64,000 nt of DNA from an uncultured Bacillota bacterium (lineage in GTDB: Bacteria > Bacillota > Clostridia > Oscillospirales > Oscillospiraceae), in the NCBI GenBank assembly GCA_947426945.1, contig CANEFX010000004.1, positions 55,715 through 119,714 of the forward strand. The letters run 5' to 3'. The position numbers and the translations under genes were made by a program. Position 1 is the stretch's first letter. Each line of letters starts with the position of its first letter. Under the pieces are notes generated by a model. It saw only the letters and a program-made list of their open reading frames with translations, was not told the DNA's origin and searched no databases. Below, piece after piece: positions 34,823 to 42,818 of the stretch.

Positions 34823-35921
34823 GGCCGTCGATCTCCGAGATCCGGACCGCCCGCTTTTCCGCCACGCTCCGCTCAATGGCCAGCGCAATCTTCAGCGCCA
34901 TCAGGCCGTCCTGATAGCCCACCGGCGGCTCGCCGTCATGGAGTACCGCGTCCACAAAGCCCTTAATGCATTGGTAGTTTCCGTTGATATAGAAGTTGTT
35001 TTGGGTCAGCTTGCCGATATTGCTGTAGTTGGGCCTGGTGATCTCCACCGGGACCGCCTCCTCGGCAATCGCCTGGGTATTCTGGCTGGAGGCGCCCTCC
35101 GCATAGGAATTCAGAATTTTAGCCGGCTTCTGCCAGGTAAAGTCTCGGCCGTTATCTGCCCAGACCATATTCCGGTCGCCCCGGACCTCTACCCCCTCCA
35201 TGCCGAAGCCGCAGGCCCAGGAGCCCATAGAGCCCATGACCATGGAACCCACGCACCCGTTTTCAAACTGGGCGGTGACGGAGAAGATGTGCTGGCCGGG
35301 CGCTTTTTCATACTTGTAGGCGTAGAGCTCATCCAGCTCCCCGATGAGATGCCGGCCCAGGTCGAAGAAGTGACAGGAGCCCGTCCGCAGCAAATCGGTG
35401 GGCGTGGAGCGGTAGCCTCCAATAAATTTGGCGATGTACGCCGACGGACTGCCAAATCCTTCGGATGTGATCGCCCGCTTCATATCCTGATAGGCCAAAG
35501 CATACCGCTTGTTAAAGGATACGCCGATTTTTTTATTCATCCGCCGGGCGCTCTCCCCCAGGGCGTAGATGTCCTCCAGCTCGGTGCCCAGAGGCTTTTC
35601 CGTATACACGTGCAGGCCGGCCTCCACACATCTGCGGGCAATCTGCGCCTGAAGCCTGGGAATCATCACCACAAAGGCAGCCTGTGCCTCCACCTCCCGG
35701 AACATCTCGTCCATATCCTGGTAGGAGCGGTCAAGTCCAAATCTCCTGGCGGCAAAGTCCGCCCGCTCCTGATTCAGGTCGCATACCGCCACGACCTCCA
35801 CAGAGTCCATATAGGCAATGGCGTCGTGAATCAGGTTGGTTGCCTGCTCCCCGCAGCCAATCAGCACTGATTTCAGCTTTTTCTCGGACAGCTCCAGTCC
35901 CGGAAACAGCTCTTTTGACAT
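34815..35921 (-). CDS. Gfo/Idh/MocA family oxidoreductase
   Basis: A 368-residue NAD(P)-dependent dehydrogenase. The Rossmann start VLIGCGEQATNLIHDAI, VYTEKPLG (catalytic Lys) and SCHFFDLGRHLIGE (His-Phe-Asp-Leu-Gly type catalytic Asp/His) are typical. Substrates are usually sugars, inositols or sugar acids. Together with the LarA-like, UxaA-like and transporter genes it supports sugar-acid catabolism. AAGGAGGG precedes ATG 35921, 13 bp after the unknown two-domain gene. Confidence 0.9.
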   Translation of the reverse strand: MSKELFPGLELSEKKLKSVLIGCGEQATNLIHDAIAYMDSVEVVAVCDLNQERADFAARRFGLDRSYQDMDEMFREVEAQAAFVVMIPRLQAQIARRCVEAGLHVYTEKPLGTELEDIYALGESARRMNKKIGVSFNKRYALAYQDMKRAITSEGFGSPSAYIAKFIGGYRSTPTDLLRTGSCHFFDLGRHLIGELDELYAYKYEKAPGQHIFSVTAQFENGCVGSMVMGSMGSWACGFGMEGVEVRGDRNMVWADNGRDFTWQKPAKILNSYAEGASSQNTQAIAEEAVPVEITRPNYSNIGKLTQNNFYINGNYQCIKGFVDAVLHDGEPPVGYQDGLMALKIALAIERSVAEKRAVRISEIDGHV

Positions 35922-35934
35922 GTTCGCTCCCTCC

Positions 35935-36813
35935 TTATTGCCGGAAAGAGGAAATAACCGCCTGAAGTTCCTCTTCCGTCAAATAGTAGTAGTTGTCCTT
36001 CTCCTTCTCCACAATATCCCAATATTTCTTTACATAGAAGAGGTCAAACCCCTTCTCTTCCGTCTGCCAGCCCTCCGCGGCCCGGCGGATTACTACATCG
36101 GGATTATACTTCCAGCAGATATCAAACACCTCTTCCGGATGTCCCAGAAGAAAGATGATTTTTCCCGTGTAGACCTTCTTCACCTCATAGACGCTGGGAA
36201 CCGCCCGCTCCACCGTCCAGCCCATTTTAGCCAGGGCCTCGCGGGCAAAGAGCTCCAGAATCTTGGGGTCAAACCCAATTTCCACGTTCATATGGCAGTG
36301 GACAATTTTCTCATCCAGAACGTGTTCAATACACTCCTTCCACTGCTTGCCCTGGAAAAACTTCCGGATGTACGCATCCTCAGAGGGACCGACCACCTTA
36401 AACTGGTGTCCTTTATTCTTCAAGAACTCATTTTGATAGTCCCGCCCCCAGCTCAACGCGTTATAGCCCTGCTCTGCATGGGGGTCCTCCGCCGGCATCT
36501 CGGACAGAACCACCTCCGGATTGTAGCGCATGAAGAAGTCAAAGGCGGGCCGGTCGGTGGGCGTTACACTGTGCATGGCAATTACATCCGGCTTGGGAGA
36601 TATGGGGTCCATCCGGCGAACCAGGGGAAGGCCCTGCGCCTCCCAGTAGGCCGCCATCAGCGTCCTGAGCGAGCCGGGATCCACGCAGGTATCCACATAG
36701 ATATGCGCGTGGTATACATCGTCGTTTTCGTGGACCAGATGTCTTGTGATAAAGTTGGTCCAATGAGGGCCCTTAAAATAATCGATAATTCCCTGTACTT
36801 CTCTCTGGCTCAT
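35935..36813 (-). CDS. Unknown protein with two related halves
   Basis: I do not recognise this 292-residue soluble protein, but its halves resemble each other. HAHIYVDTCVDPGSLRTLMA with following VIAMHSVTP and MRYNPEVVLSEMPAE (residues about 36-125) aligns with HCHMNVEIGFDPKILELFAR with following IIFLLGHPEE and WKYNPDVVIRRAAEG (about 173-260). The His-x-His and NP-[DE]-VV elements repeat at the same spacing. No signal peptide or known motif. Between the TctA and Gfo/Idh genes with 12-13 bp gaps, so it is part of the operon. An internal duplication making a pseudo-dimeric binding or metal site is my inference. Confidence 0.75.
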   Translation of the reverse strand: MSQREVQGIIDYFKGPHWTNFITRHLVHENDDVYHAHIYVDTCVDPGSLRTLMAAYWEAQGLPLVRRMDPISPKPDVIAMHSVTPTDRPAFDFFMRYNPEVVLSEMPAEDPHAEQGYNALSWGRDYQNEFLKNKGHQFKVVGPSEDAYIRKFFQGKQWKECIEHVLDEKIVHCHMNVEIGFDPKILELFAREALAKMGWTVERAVPSVYEVKKVYTGKIIFLLGHPEEVFDICWKYNPDVVIRRAAEGWQTEEKGFDLFYVKKYWDIVEKEKDNYYYLTEEELQAVISSFRQ

Positions 36814-36825
36814 TTTTACTTCCTC

Positions 36826-38349
36826 CTATTTTTTCATTTTGGGCTTTGCGCACAGCGCGCTCAGCCTGCTGAACACACCCAGCTGATGCAAAATGGTAAG
36901 CAGGATACACAGCAGCAGCACAATGCAGATGGGTCTGCTTACCAGGGGAAGCAGGCTTCCACTGGAGGCCTTCAGCATCCTCCGGCCGTACTCGTCGGCC
37001 AAAGAACCCAGAATCAGTCCCAGCACAATGGGCGCGGCGGGAATCTGCACCCGGTCAAACAGATAGCCGACCAGGCCAAAAAACAGCATGATTTTCACGT
37101 CAAAGACGTTGATATTCAAGGCATAGGACCCGATACAGCACAGGACGCACACAATGGGCATCAAGATATGAACCGGCGTCTTTAAAATCTTGGGCGCGAC
37201 ATGGCACGCCGCCAGCGCACACACCCGCATACACACTGCGCACAGGACCAGCACGGCCACGACATAGTAGACAAAGGTGGGGTTGTTAAAGGAGAGCATC
37301 GGCCCCGGGTTCACCCCGTGAAGCCGGAATGCCCCCAGCAGTACCGCAGTACCGGCGCTGCCCGGCACCGCCAGGGTAAGCAGGGGGATCATTGCGCCGC
37401 CAATAGCGGCGTTGTTCGCACATTCCGCCGCCAGCACCCCTTCGATATTTCCCTTCCCAAAGGTCTCCGGCTGCTTGCTGGACTTTTTTGCAAAGTCGTA
37501 GGAGATCCACGCAGCTACATCCTCGCCCACGCCGGGAATCGCACCGATAAAGGTTCCGATCAGACCGGAGCGGACAATATTTACCTTGTTGCGCAGCAGG
37601 ATGGGCATTATTTTCTCGTCAGCGCCGGACAATTCCGCCGCCGCCGCGTCGGCCCCCTCCTGCTTTCTGGCAGAGAGCGTATTGAGCACACAGGGGATCC
37701 CGAACAGCCCAATCATAGCGGGAACCATGGGAATCCCGTTGTAGAGGCTTACATTGCCGAAGCAAAAGCGCGGATAAGCATACATAATCTCCATACCTAC
37801 ACAGGAGAGGATCAGCCCAAATACGCCGCCGATCCAGCCCTTGATGGCATGCCCCTGAGAGGCCAGGGAGCCGCAGATCAGCACCCCGAAAATGGCCATC
37901 AGCAGATACTCGGGGGCCGTAAATTTCAGGGCAATTTTCATCAGCTGGCCGGTGATGCCGGCCAGAAGCAGCAGCCCCACAATCGTCCCCACAAAAGAGG
38001 CCATGGTCGCCGCGCTCAGGGCCAGTTTCGCCCTGCCCTGTCTGGCCATGGGGTTTCCGTCCAGAACGGTGGCCGCGGCCGATCCCGTGCCGGGTATGCC
38101 GATCAGCACCGCCGTGATCGAGCCGCCGTAGATGGCGCCTACATAGATGCCCATCAGCACCACCACGGCCATGTCCATCTCCATCGTATAAGTCAGACCT
38201 GTCAGCAGCGCCACGCCCATGGTGGCAGACAAGCCCGGCATCGCACCGATGAGAATGCCCAGCATGGTGCTGCCCAGCAGCAGCCCGACATTGACTGGAG
38301 TAATGATTTTGATGAATTCCTGAAAAAAGATCATGAAAGATTCCAGCAT
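36826..38349 (-). CDS. tctA: Tripartite tricarboxylate transporter, large permease TctA
   Basis: A 507-residue membrane protein with about 11-12 helices. The paired re-entrant-like motifs GILIGAMPGLSATMGVALL and IGAIPGVGEDVAAWISYD, and GSITAVLIGIPGTGSAAATV, are diagnostic for TctA. It uses the ion gradient to import an organic acid presented by TctC. The start at 38349 follows GGGGAGG; ATG 38367 overlaps the tctB stop and has no ribosome site. The substrate of this family ranges from citrate to sugar acids and aromatic acids. Confidence 0.93.
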   Translation of the reverse strand: MLESFMIFFQEFIKIITPVNVGLLLGSTMLGILIGAMPGLSATMGVALLTGLTYTMEMDMAVVVLMGIYVGAIYGGSITAVLIGIPGTGSAAATVLDGNPMARQGRAKLALSAATMASFVGTIVGLLLLAGITGQLMKIALKFTAPEYLLMAIFGVLICGSLASQGHAIKGWIGGVFGLILSCVGMEIMYAYPRFCFGNVSLYNGIPMVPAMIGLFGIPCVLNTLSARKQEGADAAAAELSGADEKIMPILLRNKVNIVRSGLIGTFIGAIPGVGEDVAAWISYDFAKKSSKQPETFGKGNIEGVLAAECANNAAIGGAMIPLLTLAVPGSAGTAVLLGAFRLHGVNPGPMLSFNNPTFVYYVVAVLVLCAVCMRVCALAACHVAPKILKTPVHILMPIVCVLCCIGSYALNINVFDVKIMLFFGLVGYLFDRVQIPAAPIVLGLILGSLADEYGRRMLKASSGSLLPLVSRPICIVLLLCILLTILHQLGVFSRLSALCAKPKMKK

Positions 38350-38366
38350 AGTTTTCCTCCCCGCCA

Positions 38367-38939
38367 TCAGGGCAGCGGAATTTTTGCCAAGCCCTCAAAG
38401 GCGTATGCAACTAACAGTGTGGTCAACAGCGCGGCCGTCAGGTCAATGGCGATGTGCTTCCAGCTGTGCTTTGGGTCGTAGAGCAGCATAGAAACCGCCA
38501 AAAATACGAATGTTAAAACGCGGTAGTAAATAATCCCCAGCAAAAACACATAGGCGCACAGCAGAATACTGATAACCAGCAGGTCGACAACCCGTCGGGC
38601 CGTCCAGACGCCGCCTTTCTGCTTTGCCCGGCCCTTGGACCGGCTGAGACGCCGGCCGGTAATCAGCCCCTGCACCAGGGAGAGCAGGCACATCAATATC
38701 CCCAGAAACGCCGGGAACACGCCCGGCGCCACATACCAGATCCCCCCGGACAGCGTCTGGGAGGGCATATTGACAGAGGTGATAAACACATAAACCCCAA
38801 ACGCGAACAGCAGCCCAGCGGCCACCAGTTCTCCCGCCTGGCTGACGTCCTGTTCACCCGCGTTTTTGACCTTTTCCTCCCAGTTGTCCCCGACGGATTC
38901 CTTTTGGACTGCGCCTGAGTCTTTCGTTACATCGTTCAT
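38367..38939 (-). CDS. tctB: Tripartite tricarboxylate transporter, small permease TctB
   Basis: A 190-residue membrane protein with four predicted helices (about 38-58, 74-94, 125-143, 165-183) and the loop WYVAPGVFPAFLGILM seen in TctB proteins. The first 35 residues are charged and probably cytoplasmic. The 84-bp gap from tctC holds a strong hairpin. AAAGGA precedes ATG 38939. Confidence 0.88.
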   Translation of the reverse strand: MNDVTKDSGAVQKESVGDNWEEKVKNAGEQDVSQAGELVAAGLLFAFGVYVFITSVNMPSQTLSGGIWYVAPGVFPAFLGILMCLLSLVQGLITGRRLSRSKGRAKQKGGVWTARRVVDLLVISILLCAYVFLLGIIYYRVLTFVFLAVSMLLYDPKHSWKHIAIDLTAALLTTLLVAYAFEGLAKIPLP

Positions 38940-38979
38940 TCCGTAATCCTTTCTCTTCGCGGCAGCGCCGCCGTCCGCC

Positions 38980-39017
38980 TTCGTTCTCCGGCCGGGATGT
39001 CCCGGCCGGAGAACGAA
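38980..39017 (-). terminator. Intercistronic hairpin between tctC and tctB
   Basis: An 18-bp perfect stem (TTCGTTCTCCGGCCGGGA and complement) with a 2-nt loop and no T run leftward. It is placed like the hairpin after the oligopeptide binding-protein gene, so it likely raises binding-protein mRNA over permease mRNA. Confidence 0.7.
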
Positions 39018-39023
39018 AATTTG

Positions 39024-40118
39024 TTACCGCTCCATCCCAAACTCGGCAGGATCGTGGGCGGCCAGCCCCAAATCCCACAGCCCGTAAGAGAAAGCCGCGT
39101 CCAACCCCTTGCACAGCTCCGAAGCCTCCTCGCCCAGATAGCCGTAGGCGCTGATATTCTGGGCCGCGATAAACTCCTGAACGGGAGCGGACTTCATAAC
39201 CTCAGGCCATGCGCCGCGGTAGGCCTGGACCACCTCATCCGGGCAGTCGGCGGGCAGGATAATACCCCACCACTGCATCAGCTGCTGGTAATCGGCATAC
39301 TCGGGGTAGTAGTCACAGATGGAGGGGATCGTCCCAACCACAGGGTCCTCCACCGGGGAGGTGCTCATCGCCACCAGCGGTACAAAGTCGCCGGACGCAA
39401 TGTAATCAATCTGCTCGGAGTAATTGGTGATGATAAACTCTGTCTCATTGGACAGCAGGCCCACGTTGGTCGGATTGGAGCCCTCATAAGACAGGAAATT
39501 GAAGGTAATGCCGTCTTCCTTTACCAGATTCTCCAGCTGGGCATAGGAGAGGCCAAGCACAGAGGTGGGCGTAGAGGCTCCCGCGTTCAATTCCTTCGTG
39601 GCGGCGTATTCCAAAAAGGCCTTGAAATCCTGAATTCCGGAGCTCTTATTCACCGACAGGACAGGGGTGGAGCCGGCACACATATAGATATCCCACACCT
39701 CGGAGGTCTCGGCAAAGCAGTCCGTTACGGCCAGGGGGTGCATGCCCTCATGTATCCCGCACAGGGTGTAGCCGTCATGCTTCGCGTCCCAGACCTGCTG
39801 CATAGCGATGCCTCCCCCGCCGCCGGGTGCGTTCACCACCTGGAAGGTAACGCCAAAGTACTGCTCATAGGCCTGTGCGATGGCGCGCACCATCAGATCA
39901 GTACCTCCGCCGGCGCCGGCGCCCACATATATGGTGACTGTCGATCCGGGCTTCCAGCTCAAAGGCGCGGAAATATCGGCGCTTCCGCCGCTCGTTCCGC
40001 CGATGCCGGAGGAATTGCCCTGCGTGCCTGGAGATGTGCCGCCGCCGCTCTTGCAGCCTGCAATTCCCAACGCAATTACCAGAGCCAGGGCCGACGCTAA
40101 CAACCTTTTTTTCAACAT
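39024..40118 (-). CDS. tctC: Tripartite tricarboxylate transporter, substrate-binding lipoprotein TctC
   Basis: A 364-residue lipoprotein: basic start, hydrophobic core and lipobox GIAGC with Cys22, then a Ser/Gly linker. The fold opens with VTIYVGAGAGGGTDLMVRAI, the glycine-rich loop of Bug/TctC proteins, and VVNAPGGGGGIAMQQ. AGGAGG lies 10 bp before ATG 40118. First of the tctCBA set. Confidence 0.92.
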   Translation of the reverse strand: MLKKRLLASALALVIALGIAGCKSGGGTSPGTQGNSSGIGGTSGGSADISAPLSWKPGSTVTIYVGAGAGGGTDLMVRAIAQAYEQYFGVTFQVVNAPGGGGGIAMQQVWDAKHDGYTLCGIHEGMHPLAVTDCFAETSEVWDIYMCAGSTPVLSVNKSSGIQDFKAFLEYAATKELNAGASTPTSVLGLSYAQLENLVKEDGITFNFLSYEGSNPTNVGLLSNETEFIITNYSEQIDYIASGDFVPLVAMSTSPVEDPVVGTIPSICDYYPEYADYQQLMQWWGIILPADCPDEVVQAYRGAWPEVMKSAPVQEFIAAQNISAYGYLGEEASELCKGLDAAFSYGLWDLGLAAHDPAEFGMER

Positions 40119-40168
40119 TTTACTTAATCCTCCTATCTGTGAAAACAAATTGTCCGGTTCCATTTCGG

Positions 40169-40174
40169 ATCATA
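40169..40174 (-). promoter_or_regulatory. Possible extended -10 promoter for tctC
   Basis: TGTTATGAT on the leftward strand, about 50 bp before the tctC start, with TTGAGA 19 bp upstream. The 265 bp between the UxaA-like gene and tctC otherwise hold no gene I can support. Confidence 0.35.
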
Positions 40175-40383
40175 ACAAATATCTTTTTCCAAATCTCAAA
40201 GCGGTATGCGAAGAGGGCATTTTAAGCGCTCCGGTTCCTCCTGCCCTTCTTCCCAAATGTCTGCCCGCAAATAATGTATCTCCCCCCTTTTGCCGAACGG
40301 TGATCACGATTTCTGTCTGTTCCTCGTTGTTTTCGCATTCATCCATCCTATTTTTTCATCCTCTGGGCAGTTCTATTTCCTTC

Positions 40384-41874
40384 TTACAGCGTCACCCCAT
40401 CTCTCAGCAGTGCGATCTGATAAAAGCCGGCTCGCTCGTTGCTCGCCGCATACCGGCCCTCGGCAGTGGCAATCACCATATCATATAATTCCCGCTCCAG
40501 CTCCTCCAGCCTTTCTCCCTCCAGCAGCCGTCCCGCATTAAAGTCCATCCAGGCGCGCTTTTTTTCAAACAGGGCGGAGTTCGTAGCCACCTTTAAGGTT
40601 GGCGCGGCATAGGCCACCGGAGTGCCGCGGCCGGTGATGAACAGCACCAGATTCGCTCCGGCTGCGATCTGGCCGGTCACACCCACCAAATCGCTTCCCG
40701 GCCCCCAAATCAGCTGAAACCCGGGTTCCGCTGCTCGGCCGCCATAGGGCAGCACATCCATTACGGCGCACCGCCCTCCTTTCTGGATACAGCCCAGCGC
40801 CTTGTCCTCAATCGTACTGATGCCGCCTTTTCGATTGCCATAGGAGGGGTTTCCGCTGGCGCTGGCCCCATATCTCTCGATGTAGCGTTTAAATCCCTGA
40901 ATCAGGTCCACAATCTTTGCAAAAACCGCCTCGTCTTTTGCCCGGTTCATCAAAATATGTTCTGCGCCAAACATCTCCGGAACTTCGGTGATATTCACCC
41001 TGGTCCCATGCTCCTTGACAAAATGCTCCGTCAGCCGTCCTACCAGGCGGTTGCCGGTAATGCCGGAGAATCCGTCGCTCCCGCCGCAGTTTTCCGCGAT
41101 GTGCAGCTTGCTCAGAGAACAGGGGGTGCGCCGGTCCCTGTTGACCAGGCGGTACAGTTTTTCCAATTGATCCATGGCGGCGGCGTATTCATCCTGCGTA
41201 TCCTGCATCCGGATTAGGGCAAACCGCTCCTCGTCCATCCGCTCCATAAAGGGCCGAATGGTTTCAAAGTATATGTTTTCACACCCCAGCTCTACGAAGA
41301 GAATGCCGCCAAAGTTGGGGTTCTGCATCAGAGAGGCCAGCACTCGCCGGACATTTTCCACATCCCGGCCCATCTGACCGCAGCCGCATTCGTGCGTCAG
41401 GGGAAGAAAGCCGTCGAAGTGTTCCGTGTTGGGGAATCTCTCTCCGGCCAACTTTCCAAAATCCCGAATGTGTGTGTTTGTGCAGAAGGAACCGGACAGA
41501 ATCGCGATGTAATTCCGGGTCCCTACTTCGCCGCTCCTGCGCTGATATCCCAGAAACGTCTGGCTGCTCCTGCCGGGAGCGATTGCGCCTGGATCCGGCG
41601 TATAGCAGTACTCCCGGCGTGAGTCGCCCTGAGACAGGATATTGTGGTCATGAAGCCACCCTCCCTGGGGAGCTTCCTCTCCCATTACTCCAATCACGTT
41701 TCCATACTTGATGACCTCCTGACCTTTTTTCAGAGGAGTCAATGCAACCTTGTGTCCCTTGGGGATTGCCTCCTTTGCGACAAACGAAATACTGCCGCAG
41801 CTCACAGACTCTCCTTCCGCGACCTCATCCAGGGCTACCGCTACATTGTCCATTTCATGAATCCGGTACAGCAT
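40384..41874 (-). CDS. UxaA/GarD-type altronate/galactarate dehydratase family protein
   Basis: A 496-residue full-length member with both parts: an N-terminal SAF domain (residues 1-90, ending VIKYGNVIGV) and the catalytic UxaA domain starting at FLGYQRRSGEVGTRNYIAI. Cys/His metal-ligand segments LTHECGCGQMGRD, ELGCENI and AENCGGSDGFSGITGN are present. Family members dehydrate altronate, galactarate or related hydroxy acids to 2-keto-3-deoxy products, which would feed the oxidoreductase downstream. AGAGG precedes ATG 41874. An AT-rich operator repeat lies in its leader. Confidence 0.88.
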   Translation of the reverse strand: MLYRIHEMDNVAVALDEVAEGESVSCGSISFVAKEAIPKGHKVALTPLKKGQEVIKYGNVIGVMGEEAPQGGWLHDHNILSQGDSRREYCYTPDPGAIAPGRSSQTFLGYQRRSGEVGTRNYIAILSGSFCTNTHIRDFGKLAGERFPNTEHFDGFLPLTHECGCGQMGRDVENVRRVLASLMQNPNFGGILFVELGCENIYFETIRPFMERMDEERFALIRMQDTQDEYAAAMDQLEKLYRLVNRDRRTPCSLSKLHIAENCGGSDGFSGITGNRLVGRLTEHFVKEHGTRVNITEVPEMFGAEHILMNRAKDEAVFAKIVDLIQGFKRYIERYGASASGNPSYGNRKGGISTIEDKALGCIQKGGRCAVMDVLPYGGRAAEPGFQLIWGPGSDLVGVTGQIAAGANLVLFITGRGTPVAYAAPTLKVATNSALFEKKRAWMDFNAGRLLEGERLEELERELYDMVIATAEGRYAASNERAGFYQIALLRDGVTL

Positions 41875-41899
41875 GTTACCTCTCCCATTCTATATAATC

Positions 41900-41930
41900 T
41901 ATATCTTATAAATTATATCTTATAATTTTT
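41900..41930 (-). promoter_or_regulatory. Candidate operator of regulator 3 before the UxaA-like gene
   Basis: Tandem ATATCTTATAAATT and ATATCTTATAATTT. An 18-bp stretch (41900-41917) is identical to the complement of the palindrome region at 42710, so one regulator could bind both. Confidence 0.6.
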
Positions 41931-41946
41931 TGGGTAAGAAGAACTG

Positions 41947-42627
41947 TTACCAGTCCGTCCTGTCCATCATTGCCAACACTTCTGCCTTTACACGATCAAG
42001 GTGGGTCGTCATAGCGGCCTTTGCCCCTTGAAAGTCGTCTCCTTCAATGGCGGCCAATATAGCCTTATGTTCCCGTACCGGAAGCATAAGGTCCTCCTCA
42101 ATCCCCATATCCTTTTTGTACTGCGGGATCGGCGCTCTCACCATGGCAATTCTATCAATCAACCCATTAATTTCCTGTCGGAGATACCGGTTATTGGCCC
42201 TCTGAATCAAAATATTGTGAAACTCCCAATTGCAGCGGATAATTGCCTCTTCGTCAAAGACCTCATAAGCCCGCTGATATTTCTCCTGAGCCAGCCTCAG
42301 CCCCCGCTTATCCTCTTCACTTAAAAGCGGAAGGGCCTTTTCCAGCGCCCATATCTCCAGGCACTCCCGGATGTCAAACAAATCCTCCGCATCCCGCCTG
42401 TTAAAGCTGACAATGGACGAGGATTGATAGGAATCCCCTACAATCAATCCCGCCTGACGCAGCATATTGATCGCTTCACGCACAGGAGTCACGCTGCAGT
42501 TAAAGCGCTTCGCAATCGCCGCTTCATTAATTTTTTCCCCCATCTGGAAGCCAGGGGTTTTCTGCAGGATAATGATTTCCTTTAAAAGGTGATAGATCTG
42601 TTTGGAAAGCGATTCTCTATTCAGCAT
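41947..42627 (-). CDS. GntR-family regulator, FCD type (regulator 3)
   Basis: A 226-residue regulator with winged helix (INEAAIAKRFNCSVTPVREA, then LIVGDSYQSSSIVSF) and FCD domain with the metal-binding set (DIRECLE, NWEFHNIL, REHKAIL, HLDRV). It is not closely related to regulators 1 and 2; the SVTPVREA recognition helix is of the VanR/UxuR group, in keeping with control of sugar-acid genes. A leader promoter TTTACA-N17-TATTAT lies before the start; the ribosome site is weak (GGTGAAG). Confidence 0.9.
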   Translation of the reverse strand: MLNRESLSKQIYHLLKEIIILQKTPGFQMGEKINEAAIAKRFNCSVTPVREAINMLRQAGLIVGDSYQSSSIVSFNRRDAEDLFDIRECLEIWALEKALPLLSEEDKRGLRLAQEKYQRAYEVFDEEAIIRCNWEFHNILIQRANNRYLRQEINGLIDRIAMVRAPIPQYKKDMGIEEDLMLPVREHKAILAAIEGDDFQGAKAAMTTHLDRVKAEVLAMMDRTDW

Positions 42628-42709
42628 ACTACTTCACCCGTGTCAATTCTTATTTATTATAATAGCAAAAATATTCCCCGGTGTAAATTGACATTTTGTT
42701 CAAAAATGT

Positions 42710-42728
42710 ATCTTATAATTTATAAGAT
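42710..42728. promoter_or_regulatory. 19-bp palindrome, candidate operator of regulator 3
   Basis: ATCTTATAA-T-TTATAAGAT is a perfect palindrome about 80 bp upstream of the regulator gene, upstream of its -35. It shares its core with the repeat before the UxaA-like gene. Confidence 0.6.
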
Positions 42729-42818
42729 ATAACATTCTCTTTTTGCCCTCCAGGGCGAACAGCAGCCGGAAACCGCTCTGTCCAAACGCCTTTATCCGCC
42801 GAGCGTTTCTCCTTCTGT

